Assembly (NCBI GenBank): GCA_027488835.1
Contig: JAIYAW010000009.1
Coordinates: forward strand, 248,001-312,000
DNA length: 64,000 nucleotides
Source: Bacteroidota bacterium
GTDB lineage: Bacteria > Bacteroidota > Bacteroidia > NS11-12g > UBA955
Direction: 5' to 3'
Position numbers and translations under genes: made by a program. A model generated the notes under the pieces. It had not been told where the DNA came from and ran no database searches. It worked only from the letters and a program-made list of their open reading frames with translations. How positions within the stretch are numbered: position 1 is the stretch's first letter; each line of letters opens with the position of its first letter. Below are positions 34,354 through 43,180 of this stretch, in pieces.

Positions 34354-35898
34354 TTACTTAATCAATCTAAATATTTTATTCCAACGTATTCCTTTTGTAT
34401 CGTATTCCATAGATTGGTCGTGAATTTTTGGTTCACCCATATCAGTAATTCCAATTACTTTTTTCAATCCAAAGAAGGTAAACACTGGTTTGCCAATAAT
34501 GTGATCTTCTGGAACATAACCCCAGTATCTTGAGTCAGATGAGTTGTATCTATTGTCACCCATCATCCAATAATACCCCAATTTAAAGGTGTATTCTTTA
34601 ACCTCAGCGCGGTTTCCAGCACCAGAATAGAATTTACCACCTGACTCTACTATTTCTGATTTTTCATAATGGTTGATTGCTGTTTTCAAGAAATCCCAGT
34701 TTGCCTTCGTTAATTTAATAGTTTCACCGCGTTTGGGTAAATAGAATGGACCATAATTATTCAAATCCCAACCGTGTTTCAAGAATACAGTATTGGTTGT
34801 ATCTGGAAACAATAGTCTGTTCATCCCTTCGTCGTGAGAATCATCTAAAATCATGCTTACCAAAGGATGTTTTTTGATTTTTTCCGCATTTTCTGGCCAA
34901 GTGTATATATTGTAAGGAATTAATCTACCGCCTGCATCTTCCGTCATTTTTAAGATGTCTGGAGCAATTTGCATGGGAATGTTAAAATCACCCAATTCAT
35001 TTTCAAGTAAAAACTCTTGGGTAATTCCTTCTTTCAAAAGCAATAAATAACGTTTCTGTTGTTTACCAACACGAGCCAATTTTTTATGATTGATATAAAT
35101 ATTACCTTTAATGATTTGAAAAGAGTCACCTGGAATGCCAACACAACGCTTCACGAAATTGTCCTTCTTATCTGTTGGGAATCCTTCATCTGCGGGCCAG
35201 TTAAATACAATTACATCATTGTTTTTAATGGTGTACCAACCCGGAAGTCTCATGTATGGCAATTCTAATAATTCAGAATATGCTTTAAATCCAAATATTT
35301 CTTTTGGGGCAACAACAGGCACCGTAATTGGAGTAAGTGGAATTCTCATGCCCACTTTAGCTCTGCTAACCACGAGATAGTCGCCTACCATTAAATTAGA
35401 TTCCATGGAAGGGGTAGGGATTTGATATAAATCAAAATACAAAGCCCTCATACCACCTGCAACATAAGCTGCAAACAAAAGTGCATCAGCCCACTCGCGT
35501 GATCCTGTTCCTACTGGAATATGTTTAATTTTCCAATCTTTATCTGCACCTTGTCCAAGGAATTTAAGTTTCTTATCGAAATATAAATATGGGAAATAGG
35601 CGAACGTTAAAACGATACCCAAGAATTGTTCCCAAAACTTAAATTTTCCAAAACTCCTAAGGATATCCAATTTGATATTAAAACTGAATAAGATATTCAC
35701 CCCAGGAATAACCATTCCAATCATATACCATTTTGGACGGCCCACTAATTTTAACCAGTACCACCAGTTCAAAATAGGTATCCAAGCTAAAACAGGCGAG
35801 TAGCCCGCCATTTTAAACATTCTCGACAAACCCAATCGGGTGAGAACGAATGCGGCTATCCATAAGCCTAAAAACAGAGAAATGTTATAACTTTCCAT
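34354..35898 (-). CDS. lepB: Signal peptidase I
   Basis: Membrane serine protease that removes signal peptides from exported proteins. At 514 residues it is much longer than E. coli LepB (324); a hydrophobic N-terminal domain of about 110 residues (LSRMFKMAGYSPVLAWIPIL, WYWLKLVGRPKWYMIGMVIP) precedes the catalytic part, an arrangement common in Bacteroidota. Catalytic Ser164 lies in PTPSMESNLMVGDYLVVSR and the Lys general base at about 250 in FVKRCVGIPGDSF. The C-terminal box MGDNRYNSSDSRYWGYVPED follows. It is transcribed with dapB, whose stop lies 6 bases upstream. Confidence 0.94.
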   Translation of the reverse strand: MESYNISLFLGLWIAAFVLTRLGLSRMFKMAGYSPVLAWIPILNWWYWLKLVGRPKWYMIGMVIPGVNILFSFNIKLDILRSFGKFKFWEQFLGIVLTFAYFPYLYFDKKLKFLGQGADKDWKIKHIPVGTGSREWADALLFAAYVAGGMRALYFDLYQIPTPSMESNLMVGDYLVVSRAKVGMRIPLTPITVPVVAPKEIFGFKAYSELLELPYMRLPGWYTIKNNDVIVFNWPADEGFPTDKKDNFVKRCVGIPGDSFQIIKGNIYINHKKLARVGKQQKRYLLLLKEGITQEFLLENELGDFNIPMQIAPDILKMTEDAGGRLIPYNIYTWPENAEKIKKHPLVSMILDDSHDEGMNRLLFPDTTNTVFLKHGWDLNNYGPFYLPKRGETIKLTKANWDFLKTAINHYEKSEIVESGGKFYSGAGNRAEVKEYTFKLGYYWMMGDNRYNSSDSRYWGYVPEDHIIGKPVFTFFGLKKVIGITDMGEPKIHDQSMEYDTKGIRWNKIFRLIK

Positions 35899-35904
35899 TA
35901 TGTG

Positions 35905-36618
35905 TTAGTTGTCAAATTTAAGTAAGTCTTTCATAGTAAACACTCCTTTTTTTAATAAAAGCCATTCTGCTGCGACAATCGATCCCAAAGCGAAACCATC
36001 TCTACTTTTGGCTTCATGGCTCAACGTGATTTTATCAATTTCACTTTCATAAAAAACATGGTGTGTTCCAGGTACTTTTGGCAATCTTAAAGCTTCAATA
36101 TGAATCGATTTATCGTTTTTATTCGATAAATCCCAACCATTGTAGCCGGCGTGATTCTCAATAATACCTTCAGCCGTAGTAATGGCTGTGCCGCTTGGAG
36201 CATCTTTCTTTTCAGTATGATGGATTTCTTCAATATTACAAGAATATTCAGGGTAATTGCTCATTAACTTCGCCATATATTTATTGGCTTCAAAGAAAAG
36301 ATTTACACCCAAACTAAAGTTGGTGGCATAAAAAAGAGAAGCATTGTGTTTCAATACTGATTGTGATATTTCTTCGAAATCGGCATACCAAGCTGTTGTT
36401 CCAACAACAACCGGTAAATTCAATTTACAGCAATGTTCTATATGTTCTTTTACCAAATTAGGCTCTGTGAATTCAATTGCAATGTCGGCATTTACTGAGT
36501 TTGCATTTAAAAAAGGATTAAATTGAGAAAATTTTTCCGTGATTTCGTGACCTCTTGCAATTGCAAGTCTTTCAATGGTTTTGCCCATCTTTCCATATCC
36601 AATTAATGCAATTTTCAC
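35905..36618 (-). CDS. dapB: 4-hydroxy-tetrahydrodipicolinate reductase
   Basis: NAD(P)H-dependent reductase of lysine/DAP synthesis, one step before DapD. 237 residues, slightly shorter than E. coli DapB (273). N-terminal MKIALIGYGKMGKTIERLA binds the nucleotide; EEIHHTEKKDAPSGTAIT is the substrate motif with the His-His pair and Lys; the HEAKSRDGFALG segment is at the C-terminus. A -7 box TAACTTTG (36624-36631, minus strand) ends 5 bases upstream. It leads the dapB-lepB operon and is divergent from mltG. Confidence 0.94.
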   Translation of the reverse strand: MKIALIGYGKMGKTIERLAIARGHEITEKFSQFNPFLNANSVNADIAIEFTEPNLVKEHIEHCCKLNLPVVVGTTAWYADFEEISQSVLKHNASLFYATNFSLGVNLFFEANKYMAKLMSNYPEYSCNIEEIHHTEKKDAPSGTAITTAEGIIENHAGYNGWDLSNKNDKSIHIEALRLPKVPGTHHVFYESEIDKITLSHEAKSRDGFALGSIVAAEWLLLKKGVFTMKDLLKFDN

Positions 36619-36623
36619 TTTTA

Positions 36624-36631
36624 CAAAGTTA
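36624..36631 (-). promoter_or_regulatory. -7 promoter element (TAACTTTG) of dapB-lepB
   Basis: Plus-strand CAAAGTTA is TAACTTTG on the minus strand, a match to TAnnTTTG. It ends 5 bases before the dapB start codon. No -33 TTG was seen at the standard distance. Confidence 0.5.
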
Positions 36632-36703
36632 CATATTCTTCACTATTTACCTAAATATTAAAGGGTTTTCACAGATTTTTCTCATTTTTGCGTTCTAATT
36701 TTC

Positions 36704-37723
36704 ATGGCAAAGAAGAAATCTAAATTCCGTATATATGCTTTTGCAACTATAGGATTGATCCTTTTGGTTCCTGTTTTTATTTTGTTTTCTACAACTTCAA
36801 ATACCTCTATGCAGACATTTAAAGTTCATAAAAATTGGAATCGCGATAGCTTAGATTATCAAATTGACAATCAATTAGGACTTACATTGCCATTTGGATT
36901 TTCAAATTGGGCTAAATTTTTAGGATATACGAAAGTGAAACCATGTTTTTTTATTATTGATCCTAATACAACTGCTTGGAAACTAATTAGAAATCTCAGA
37001 ATGAATCGCAAGCAAGCGGTAAATGTTATTATAACTTCAGGTATTTCAAGAGAATCTTTCGTTGATATTGTTACAAATAAATTAGATATTTCACCAATGG
37101 AATTACATATTGGTTTACAAGATGCTTCTTTATTAGGTCAATTTCACGTGAATGATACAACTTGGCCTTCGTTAATTATTCCAAACACGTACAATATTTC
37201 AATGAGTGTTGATATAGAGGGATTTTTAGAAAGGATGCGTCAAGAATCGGATAAATTTTGGACAGATGCCCGATTGGCAAAGGCTAAGTTGCAAAACTTA
37301 ACAAAAAATCAAATTGTTACAATAGCTTCGATTGTAAATAAAGAGAGCAACAAAGAAAAAGAATATAACAACATTGCAGGTGTATACATAAACAGATATC
37401 GAATTGGAATGAAGTTACAGGCAGACCCAACAGTTAATTTTGCAAAAGGGAAGGACGAACGCGTTGTGAATGTAAATATTGAATCTCCTTACAATACATA
37501 TTTGCACAAAGGATTGCCTCCGGGTCCTATCTGTATTCCTTCAATTTCGGCTATTGATGCGGTTTTAAATTACGCAAAGCACGATTATTTATATTTCTGT
37601 GCAAAAAGTGATTTTTCTGGATATCATACATTCGAAAAGAATTATGAAAAACATAAGAAAAATGCAAGACTGTTTATAACGGCACTAAACCGCGAAGAAA
37701 AAAAGAGGGACTCACAAAAGTAA
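36704..37723 (+). CDS. mltG: Endolytic murein transglycosylase MltG
   Basis: Inner-membrane lytic transglycosylase that cuts nascent glycan strands. 339 residues, one N-terminal membrane helix (IYAFATIGLILLVPVFILFS), a LysM-like region, then the YceG catalytic domain. The active-site segment is ASIVNKESNKEKEYNNIAGV, in which the Glu of the KE(T/S) motif is present; YINRYRIGMKLQADPTV and YNTYLHKGLPPGPICIPS follow. Stands alone, divergent from dapB. Its last codons overlap the terminator of the convergent downstream gene. Confidence 0.93.
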   Translation: MAKKKSKFRIYAFATIGLILLVPVFILFSTTSNTSMQTFKVHKNWNRDSLDYQIDNQLGLTLPFGFSNWAKFLGYTKVKPCFFIIDPNTTAWKLIRNLRMNRKQAVNVIITSGISRESFVDIVTNKLDISPMELHIGLQDASLLGQFHVNDTTWPSLIIPNTYNISMSVDIEGFLERMRQESDKFWTDARLAKAKLQNLTKNQIVTIASIVNKESNKEKEYNNIAGVYINRYRIGMKLQADPTVNFAKGKDERVVNVNIESPYNTYLHKGLPPGPICIPSISAIDAVLNYAKHDYLYFCAKSDFSGYHTFEKNYEKHKKNARLFITALNREEKKRDSQK

Positions 37724-37730
37724 GTCCCTC
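37698..37730 (-). terminator. Rho-independent terminator of the CxxCH protein gene
   Basis: Stem GAGGGACT (37705-37712) with AGTCCCTC (37723-37730), loop of 10 bases. In the minus direction it is followed by a run of seven T (plus-strand A at 37698-37704). It serves the gene at 37755-38540 and lies inside the 3' end of mltG. The right arm contains one TTGAGGGA octamer. Confidence 0.75.
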
Positions 37731-37754
37731 AAAAAAGGAAATAATTAAAAAATC

Positions 37755-38540
37755 TTATTTGATTACAATCGCAGTTGTATTGCGAACGTTATTTTCTGAA
37801 ACAGTTTGCAAATAATAAGTACCTGAAGGTAATTGCGAAACGTTAAGTTCTGAAGTGTTTTTTGAAGAAGCAGCAACTTGACCCTGATTGTTCCAAATAA
37901 TCATATTTTTTGCTACACCATTCAAACGAACAACCGTATTCGTGGGGTTTTCAATTACTTTTAATTTGGTTGCATCTAAAGATTTAGTATTTGAAGAAAC
38001 CATTTCGCCAATCATTGCATTTGCTGTAACTACTTGATCATTTGAATTGGCACCATTTGCATTTGAAACAACTGCAGCACCATAAATAGTCACTGTTCCT
38101 GTACCTGGAGCAGGCGCAGTCCAAATGCTTTTCCATACACCAGAAGAGCTTGTTGAAGTGTGTCCCCATATAGATTTACCTCCCGCAATGTCAATGCCAG
38201 TTCCGGATGGAGCTGCGCTAATTGCACCAGCCGCTGTATTACTCGATGTTAATATGGTAGCTTGAAATCCTTTTTTGGTTGAAGTGCCACCTGAAATCAC
38301 ATGCAGGTCATATACTTTTCCAGGAGTGTAGAATGATAAAAAGGTAGTGTCACCAATTTCTGTAATCCCAACTTTCAGAGTACCACCGAAACTTCCACCG
38401 CCATGGCAACCACTACAATCTCCCGAACTACCGGGTGATCCTGTTCTGTTTCCACCTGGACCAGAAGAATTACTAGATAAAGTCAAACCAATTACCAATA
38501 AACTAGCTAAGGTAATAGAAGATAAAATGATTTTTTTCAT
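37755..38540 (-). CDS. Secreted CxxCH protein with T9SS tail (choice-of-anchor V type)
   Basis: A 261-residue exported protein. After the signal peptide (KKIILSSITLASLLVIGLTL) comes a Gly/Ser stretch with GDCSGCHGGGSFGG, which gives a CxxCH c-type haem motif at residues 42-46. A reelin-like beta domain of about 120 residues follows (TTFLSFYTPGKVYDLHVISG, GFQATILTSSN). The last 70 residues form a type A T9SS sorting domain (LKVIENPTNTVVRLNG, YYLQTVSENNVRN). The order matches proteins named choice-of-anchor V. Whether haem is really bound is inference. A -7 box TATATTTG lies 13 bases upstream (38554-38561, minus strand). Confidence 0.82.
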   Translation of the reverse strand: MKKIILSSITLASLLVIGLTLSSNSSGPGGNRTGSPGSSGDCSGCHGGGSFGGTLKVGITEIGDTTFLSFYTPGKVYDLHVISGGTSTKKGFQATILTSSNTAAGAISAAPSGTGIDIAGGKSIWGHTSTSSSGVWKSIWTAPAPGTGTVTIYGAAVVSNANGANSNDQVVTANAMIGEMVSSNTKSLDATKLKVIENPTNTVVRLNGVAKNMIIWNNQGQVAASSKNTSELNVSQLPSGTYYLQTVSENNVRNTTAIVIK

Positions 38541-38553
38541 ATTTTTAATAGTA

Positions 38554-38561
38554 CAAATATA
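38554..38561 (-). promoter_or_regulatory. -7 promoter element (TATATTTG)
   Basis: Plus-strand CAAATATA is a perfect minus-strand TAnnTTTG. It ends 13 bases before the start of the secreted CxxCH protein gene. No -33 element was seen at normal spacing. Confidence 0.5.
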
Positions 38562-38632
38562 TTATTTTTCAATGTTCAAAAGTTTTTTTTCAGTTTTTTT
38601 AATTTTTCATGTTTAGAACACTTGCGTTGTAT

Positions 38633-38640
38633 TATTTTTG
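38633..38640 (+). promoter_or_regulatory. -7 promoter element (TATTTTTG) of the nuo operon
   Basis: Matches TAnnTTTG and ends 9 bases before the nuoA ATG. No clear TTG at 19-21 bases upstream. It is the only promoter-like element seen before nuoA. Confidence 0.5.
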
Positions 38641-38649
38641 TAGCAAAGT

Positions 38650-39015
38650 ATGAATTCTCCTGAAAGTTATATTCCAATACTGATCCAAATAGGCGTTGCC
38701 GTTGGGTTTGTTGTTTTGACACTTAGTTTGTCGCATTTGTTAGGTCCAAACAGAAAAACAAAACAACGCGAAGAAAATTTCGAATGCGGTATTGAAAGTC
38801 AGGGAAATGCAAGATTTCCCGTTTCTGTAAAGTACTTTTTGTCGGCAATATTGTTTGTATTGTTTGATGTTGAGGTCATATTCTTTTATCCTTATGCTGT
38901 TAATTTCCAAGAAATGGGTTGGGCCGGTTTTATTTCGGTTCTTACATTTATTGGTTTTTTCTTAATAGGATTCATTTATGTTTGGAAAAAAGGTGCCCTT
39001 GAGTGGGAAAAATAA
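38650..39015 (+). CDS. nuoA: NADH-quinone oxidoreductase subunit A
   Basis: Small membrane subunit of respiratory complex I, 121 residues with three helices. The conserved loop NFECGIESQGNARFPVSVKY contains the Cys of the A-subunit switch region near the quinone site, and FDVEVIFFYPYAV has the acidic pair of helix 2. First gene of an eight-gene rightward operon; nuoB starts 6 bases on. Confidence 0.96.
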   Translation: MNSPESYIPILIQIGVAVGFVVLTLSLSHLLGPNRKTKQREENFECGIESQGNARFPVSVKYFLSAILFVLFDVEVIFFYPYAVNFQEMGWAGFISVLTFIGFFLIGFIYVWKKGALEWEK

Positions 39016-39021
39016 GTAAAG

Positions 39022-39567
39022 ATGGTAAACATTGTTGAACAACCGGAAGGACACGAAGGACAAGGTTTCTTTGCAACTTCAATGGATAAAGCAATTGGAT
39101 TGGCAAGAGCGAACTCGCTTTGGCCTTTGCCTTTTGCAACGTCATGTTGTGGTATTGAATTTATGGCTACGATGAGCGCAAATTATGATTTGGCTCGTTT
39201 TGGATCAGAGCGTTTGAGCTTTACACCACGTCAATGTGATTTGTTGATGGTAATGGGTACAATTTCGAAAAAACTAGGTCCCGTATTAAAACAAGTTTAT
39301 GATCAAATGGCAGAACCGAAATGGGTACTTTCAGTTGGTGCATGTGCTTGTACAGGAGGTATTTTTGATACGTATAGTGTTTTGCAAGGGATTGATAAGA
39401 TTATACCAGTTGATGTTTATGTACCTGGCTGTCCGCCACGTCCTGAGCAAATTATTGAAGGTTTAATGAAAATTCAAGAATTGGCTAAAAACGAAAGTTT
39501 GCGTAGAAGAAATAGTGACGAATATCAAAAAATGTTGGAGAGTTATAATATTGAAACTACCAAATAA
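39022..39567 (+). CDS. nuoB: NADH-quinone oxidoreductase subunit B
   Basis: Peripheral-arm subunit carrying iron-sulfur cluster N2, the last electron carrier before quinone. 181 residues. The four ligands are visible: the tandem pair in ATSCCGIEFMA, one in VGACACTGGIF, and one in YVPGCPPRPEQI. The stop overlaps the nuoC start by one base. Confidence 0.97.
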   Translation: MVNIVEQPEGHEGQGFFATSMDKAIGLARANSLWPLPFATSCCGIEFMATMSANYDLARFGSERLSFTPRQCDLLMVMGTISKKLGPVLKQVYDQMAEPKWVLSVGACACTGGIFDTYSVLQGIDKIIPVDVYVPGCPPRPEQIIEGLMKIQELAKNESLRRRNSDEYQKMLESYNIETTK

Positions 39568-40064
39568 TGGAAAATTCAACATTACAAGATATTACCAGCA
39601 GTATTGAATCGAAATTCCCTGATTGTACAATCTCTACCGACAATTATGGAATGACCAATATTGTTTGTTCTAGAGAATCAATTATTGATTTGGTGGGACA
39701 TTTGAAGGATGATTTAGGATTTGGATTTCTAACAGATATATGTGGTGCACATTATCCATTAATTGAAAATCAAGAATTTCAAGTTGTTTATCATTTGCAT
39801 AACCTTTATAAAAACATTCGTTTGCGTTTGAAAGTAAATTTGGCGACTGTTGATTTGGCTATCCCGACCATGGTTGCTTTGTTTCCTGCGGCCAATTGGA
39901 TGGAAAGAGAAACATTTGATTTTTATGGGATTCAATTTGAGGGACATCCAGATTTGAGAAGAATATTAAATATGGATGATATGGATTACCATCCATTGAG
40001 AAAAGAATACGCACTTGAAGATGAAACAAGAAGCGATAAAAAAGATAGTTTTTTTGGAAGATGA
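39567..40064 (+). CDS. nuoC: NADH-quinone oxidoreductase subunit C
   Basis: 30-kDa-type peripheral-arm subunit of complex I, 165 residues, separate from NuoD rather than fused as in E. coli. The signature WMERETFDFYGIQFEGHPDL, with RRILNMDDMDYHPLRKEY, is clear. It overlaps nuoD by 4 bases. Confidence 0.96.
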   Translation: MENSTLQDITSSIESKFPDCTISTDNYGMTNIVCSRESIIDLVGHLKDDLGFGFLTDICGAHYPLIENQEFQVVYHLHNLYKNIRLRLKVNLATVDLAIPTMVALFPAANWMERETFDFYGIQFEGHPDLRRILNMDDMDYHPLRKEYALEDETRSDKKDSFFGR

Positions 40065-41281
40065 GTGAATTGAAAATTAATCAAAACGGGCAACTTACTA
40101 GTTTAGACACCGTAGATGGGGAAATTGCAACCCTGAATCTAGGTCCTACGCATCCTGCCACCCACGGTATCTTTCAAAATATTTTGAAAGTGGATGGTGA
40201 AAGAATTATCAGTGCAGAACCAACCGTTGGCTATATCCATAGAGCCTTCGAAAAACTTGCTGAAAGAAGACCTTACCAGCAAGTTACTCCCATTACGGAT
40301 CGCTTAAATTATTGCTCATCGCCAATCAATAATATGGGATGGCACATGACAGTTGAGAAACTAATTGGTGCAGAAATCCCAAAACGTGTTGATTACATGC
40401 GTGTTATTGTGATGGAATTGGCGCGAATTGCAGATCACTTGGTTTGTAATTCAGTAATCGGTGTAGATACAGGTGCTTTAACTGGGTTTACTTATGTATT
40501 CCAAGAGAGAGAGAAAATTTACGATTTGTTTGAAGAAATATGCGGAGCTCGATTGACAACCAACGTTGGAAGAATTGGTGGTTTTGATAGAGATTTTAGT
40601 CCTGTATTTCTGCAAAAATTGGATAAGTTCTTAAAAGAGTTTCATATCATTTTTGATGATTTTACAAATCTTTTAGAACGCAACAGAATATTTATGGATC
40701 GCGTTATTGGCGCTGGTCCTATTACTGGTGAAAGAGCTTTAAGTTATGGATTTACTGGTCCAAACTTAAGAGCTGCAGGAGTTGATTATGATGTTCGTGT
40801 AATCAATCCATATTGTTCTTATCAAGATTTCGAATTTGATGTGCCAATTGGTAAAGACGGAGACACCTACGACAGATTTTTGGTTCGTCAAGAGGAAATT
40901 CGTCAAAGTTTAAGAATCATTCATCAGGCAAAAGACAATATACCCGCTGGCAATTATCATGGTGATGTTCCATCTTTCTTTCTTCCTCCAAAAGAAGAAG
41001 TGTATAGAAGCATGGAAGCATTAATTTATCATTTCAAAATTACCATGGGTGAAACTCCAATTCCAGCAGGTGAAGTTTATCATTCAGTTGAAGGCGCCAA
41101 TGGTGAGTTGGGATATTATTTAGTTTCAGACGGGGGAAGAACTCCATATAGATTGCATTTTAGAAGACCTTGCTTTATTTACTATCAAGCTTATCCTGAA
41201 ATGATTAAAGGATCGGTATTAAGTGATGCTATCTTAACAATGAGTAGCATGAATGTAATTGCCGGAGAGTTGGACGCTTAA
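40061..41281 (+). CDS. nuoD: NADH-quinone oxidoreductase subunit D
   Basis: 49-kDa-type subunit that forms the quinone-binding pocket with NuoB. 406 residues. LGPTHPATHGIFQNILKVDG contains the His expected at the quinone head-group site; EPTVGYIHRAFEKLAERRPY and FRRPCFIYYQAYPEMIKGS are the other family blocks. It starts inside the nuoC end, as usual. Confidence 0.97.
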   Translation: MSELKINQNGQLTSLDTVDGEIATLNLGPTHPATHGIFQNILKVDGERIISAEPTVGYIHRAFEKLAERRPYQQVTPITDRLNYCSSPINNMGWHMTVEKLIGAEIPKRVDYMRVIVMELARIADHLVCNSVIGVDTGALTGFTYVFQEREKIYDLFEEICGARLTTNVGRIGGFDRDFSPVFLQKLDKFLKEFHIIFDDFTNLLERNRIFMDRVIGAGPITGERALSYGFTGPNLRAAGVDYDVRVINPYCSYQDFEFDVPIGKDGDTYDRFLVRQEEIRQSLRIIHQAKDNIPAGNYHGDVPSFFLPPKEEVYRSMEALIYHFKITMGETPIPAGEVYHSVEGANGELGYYLVSDGGRTPYRLHFRRPCFIYYQAYPEMIKGSVLSDAILTMSSMNVIAGELDA

Positions 41282-41292
41282 TTATAAAATTT

Positions 41293-41823
41293 GTGGAAAA
41301 TCAAAATATAGAAAACATTCAATTTCCTAAAGAATTACTCGATGAAGTAAAACGTATTACTTCATTGTTTCCTGAAGGAAAACAAAAGAGCGCGTTAATT
41401 CGTGTTTTACATATTGCGCAAGCCCATTTCGGATATTTATCTGCCCCGGTTATGGATTATGTTGCAAGATTGTTATTGATTCAGCCAATTGAAGTGTATG
41501 AAGTTGCTACATTTTATTCAATGTACGACACTCAGCCAGTTGGAAAAGTGAAGTTAGAGGTTTGTCGTACTGGTCCATGTATGATCGAAGGTGCTGAGAA
41601 ACTCGTTTCTTACATTGAAAAGAAATTGGGTATCAAAGACGGTGAAACTACAGAAGATGGTGTTTTTACACTAAAGACTGTTGAATGTTTGGGTGCATGT
41701 GGATACGCGCCAATGCTTCAAGCAGGTGAAAAGTTTCACGAACACTTAACAGAAGAGAAAGTTGATGTTTTAATCGAACAATACCGATTAAATCCAGTTG
41801 CAAATTATATGGGGCAAGAATAA
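41293..41823 (+). CDS. nuoE: NADH-quinone oxidoreductase subunit E
   Basis: 24-kDa-type subunit of the NADH module with a thioredoxin-like 2Fe-2S cluster (N1a). 176 residues. The four Cys ligands lie in VCRTGPCMIEGAE (two) and VECLGACGYAPML (two). The start codon is GTG at 41293, since no ATG precedes the conserved N-terminal part. The downstream nuoF ATG is one base after the stop. Confidence 0.95.
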   Translation: MENQNIENIQFPKELLDEVKRITSLFPEGKQKSALIRVLHIAQAHFGYLSAPVMDYVARLLLIQPIEVYEVATFYSMYDTQPVGKVKLEVCRTGPCMIEGAEKLVSYIEKKLGIKDGETTEDGVFTLKTVECLGACGYAPMLQAGEKFHEHLTEEKVDVLIEQYRLNPVANYMGQE

Positions 41824-41824
41824 C

Positions 41825-43177
41825 ATGTCAAGAAAGTTATTATTAAACAACGTTCATGTTGAAGGAATTCATACTTACGATGTATATCGTAAGTCAGGCG
41901 GCTATGCTGCTGTAGAAAAAGCCCTCAAATCAATGACCCCTGAAGAGGTTGTTGAAGAAGTTAAAAAATCTGGCCTTCGTGGTCGTGGTGGTGCAGGTTT
42001 TCCAACTGGTATGAAATGGAGTTTCATTGCCAAACCAGAAGGTGTTCCACGTCATTTTTTGTGTAATGCCGATGAAAGTGAGCCAGGAACATTTAAAGAC
42101 AGGTATTTGATGGAGAAAATCCCTCATTTGCTTATTGAAGGAATGATTTTGTCTTCATTTGCATTGGGTTGTGAACAATCATACATTTATATCCGTGGTG
42201 AATACATGTATGTTTTAAGAATCCTTGAAAAAGCTATTGCCGAAGCTTATCAAAATGGTTGGTTAGGAAAGAATATCAAAGGATCTGGATTTAATTTAGA
42301 GTTATCTGTATCTCCGGGAGCTGGAGCTTATATCTGTGGTGAAGAGACTGCAATGATTGAAAGCTTGGAGGGCAAAAGAGGAAATCCCAGAATGAAACCA
42401 CCATTTCCTGCAATTCAAGGATTGTGGCAACGTCCAACTGTGGTAAATAATGTTGAAACTATTTGTGCGGTTGTACCAATTGTGAATGAAGGAGGAGAAG
42501 CATATGCGGGTGTTGGTATTGGCAGAAGTGCAGGAACTAAATTAATTTCGGCTAGTGGAAATATCAATAAACCAGGTGTTTATGAAATTGAAATGGGAAT
42601 TACTGTTGAGGAATTTATTTATGGAGACCAATATTGTGGGGGAATTAAAAACGGCAAGAAATTAAAAGCTTGTGTTCCCGGAGGTTCTTCAGTTCCAATT
42701 TTGCCACATTATTTGGTTTGTAAAACGGCTGAAGGTACTGATAGATTGATGTCTTATGAGAGTTTGTCCGAAGGTGGATTTGCAACAGGTAGTATGTTAG
42801 GTTCAGGTGGATTTATTGTATACGATGAAGATCAGTGTATTGTTAGAAATACTTGGAACTTCGCCAGATTCTATCATCATGAAAGTTGTGGACAATGTTC
42901 ACCTTGTCGTGAAGGAACAGGTTGGATGGAAAAAGTACTTCACAGGTTAGAATACGGTCATGGTAAAATTGAAGACATTGATTTGCTGTGGGATATTCAA
43001 CGTAAAATTGAGGGAAATACCATTTGTCCTCTTGGAGATGCTGCTGCTTGGCCCGTTGCGGCTGCAATTCGTCACTTCCGTGAGGAATTTGAGTGGCATG
43101 TTAAAGAACCGAATACTTGTATGACAAGAAATTACGGTTTAGTTACAGAAAAAGTTTTTGATAAAGTAAACGCATAA
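41825..43177 (+). CDS. nuoF: NADH-quinone oxidoreductase subunit F
   Basis: 51-kDa-type subunit that binds NADH, FMN and cluster N3. 450 residues. [16 protein letters not shown] is the FMN/NADH loop, [19 protein letters not shown] follows, and [17 protein letters not shown] holds three N3 ligands, with the fourth in [13 protein letters not shown]. The ATG at 41825 is preferred to 41798, which would lie inside nuoE. Confidence 0.97.
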   Translation: MSRKLLLNNVHVEGIHTYDVYRKSGGYAAVEKALKSMTPEEVVEEVKKSGLRGRGGAGFPTGMKWSFIAKPEGVPRHFLCNADESEPGTFKDRYLMEKIPHLLIEGMILSSFALGCEQSYIYIRGEYMYVLRILEKAIAEAYQNGWLGKNIKGSGFNLELSVSPGAGAYICGEETAMIESLEGKRGNPRMKPPFPAIQGLWQRPTVVNNVETICAVVPIVNEGGEAYAGVGIGRSAGTKLISASGNINKPGVYEIEMGITVEEFIYGDQYCGGIKNGKKLKACVPGGSSVPILPHYLVCKTAEGTDRLMSYESLSEGGFATGSMLGSGGFIVYDEDQCIVRNTWNFARFYHHESCGQCSPCREGTGWMEKVLHRLEYGHGKIEDIDLLWDIQRKIEGNTICPLGDAAAWPVAAAIRHFREEFEWHVKEPNTCMTRNYGLVTEKVFDKVNA

Positions 43178-43180
43178 AAT

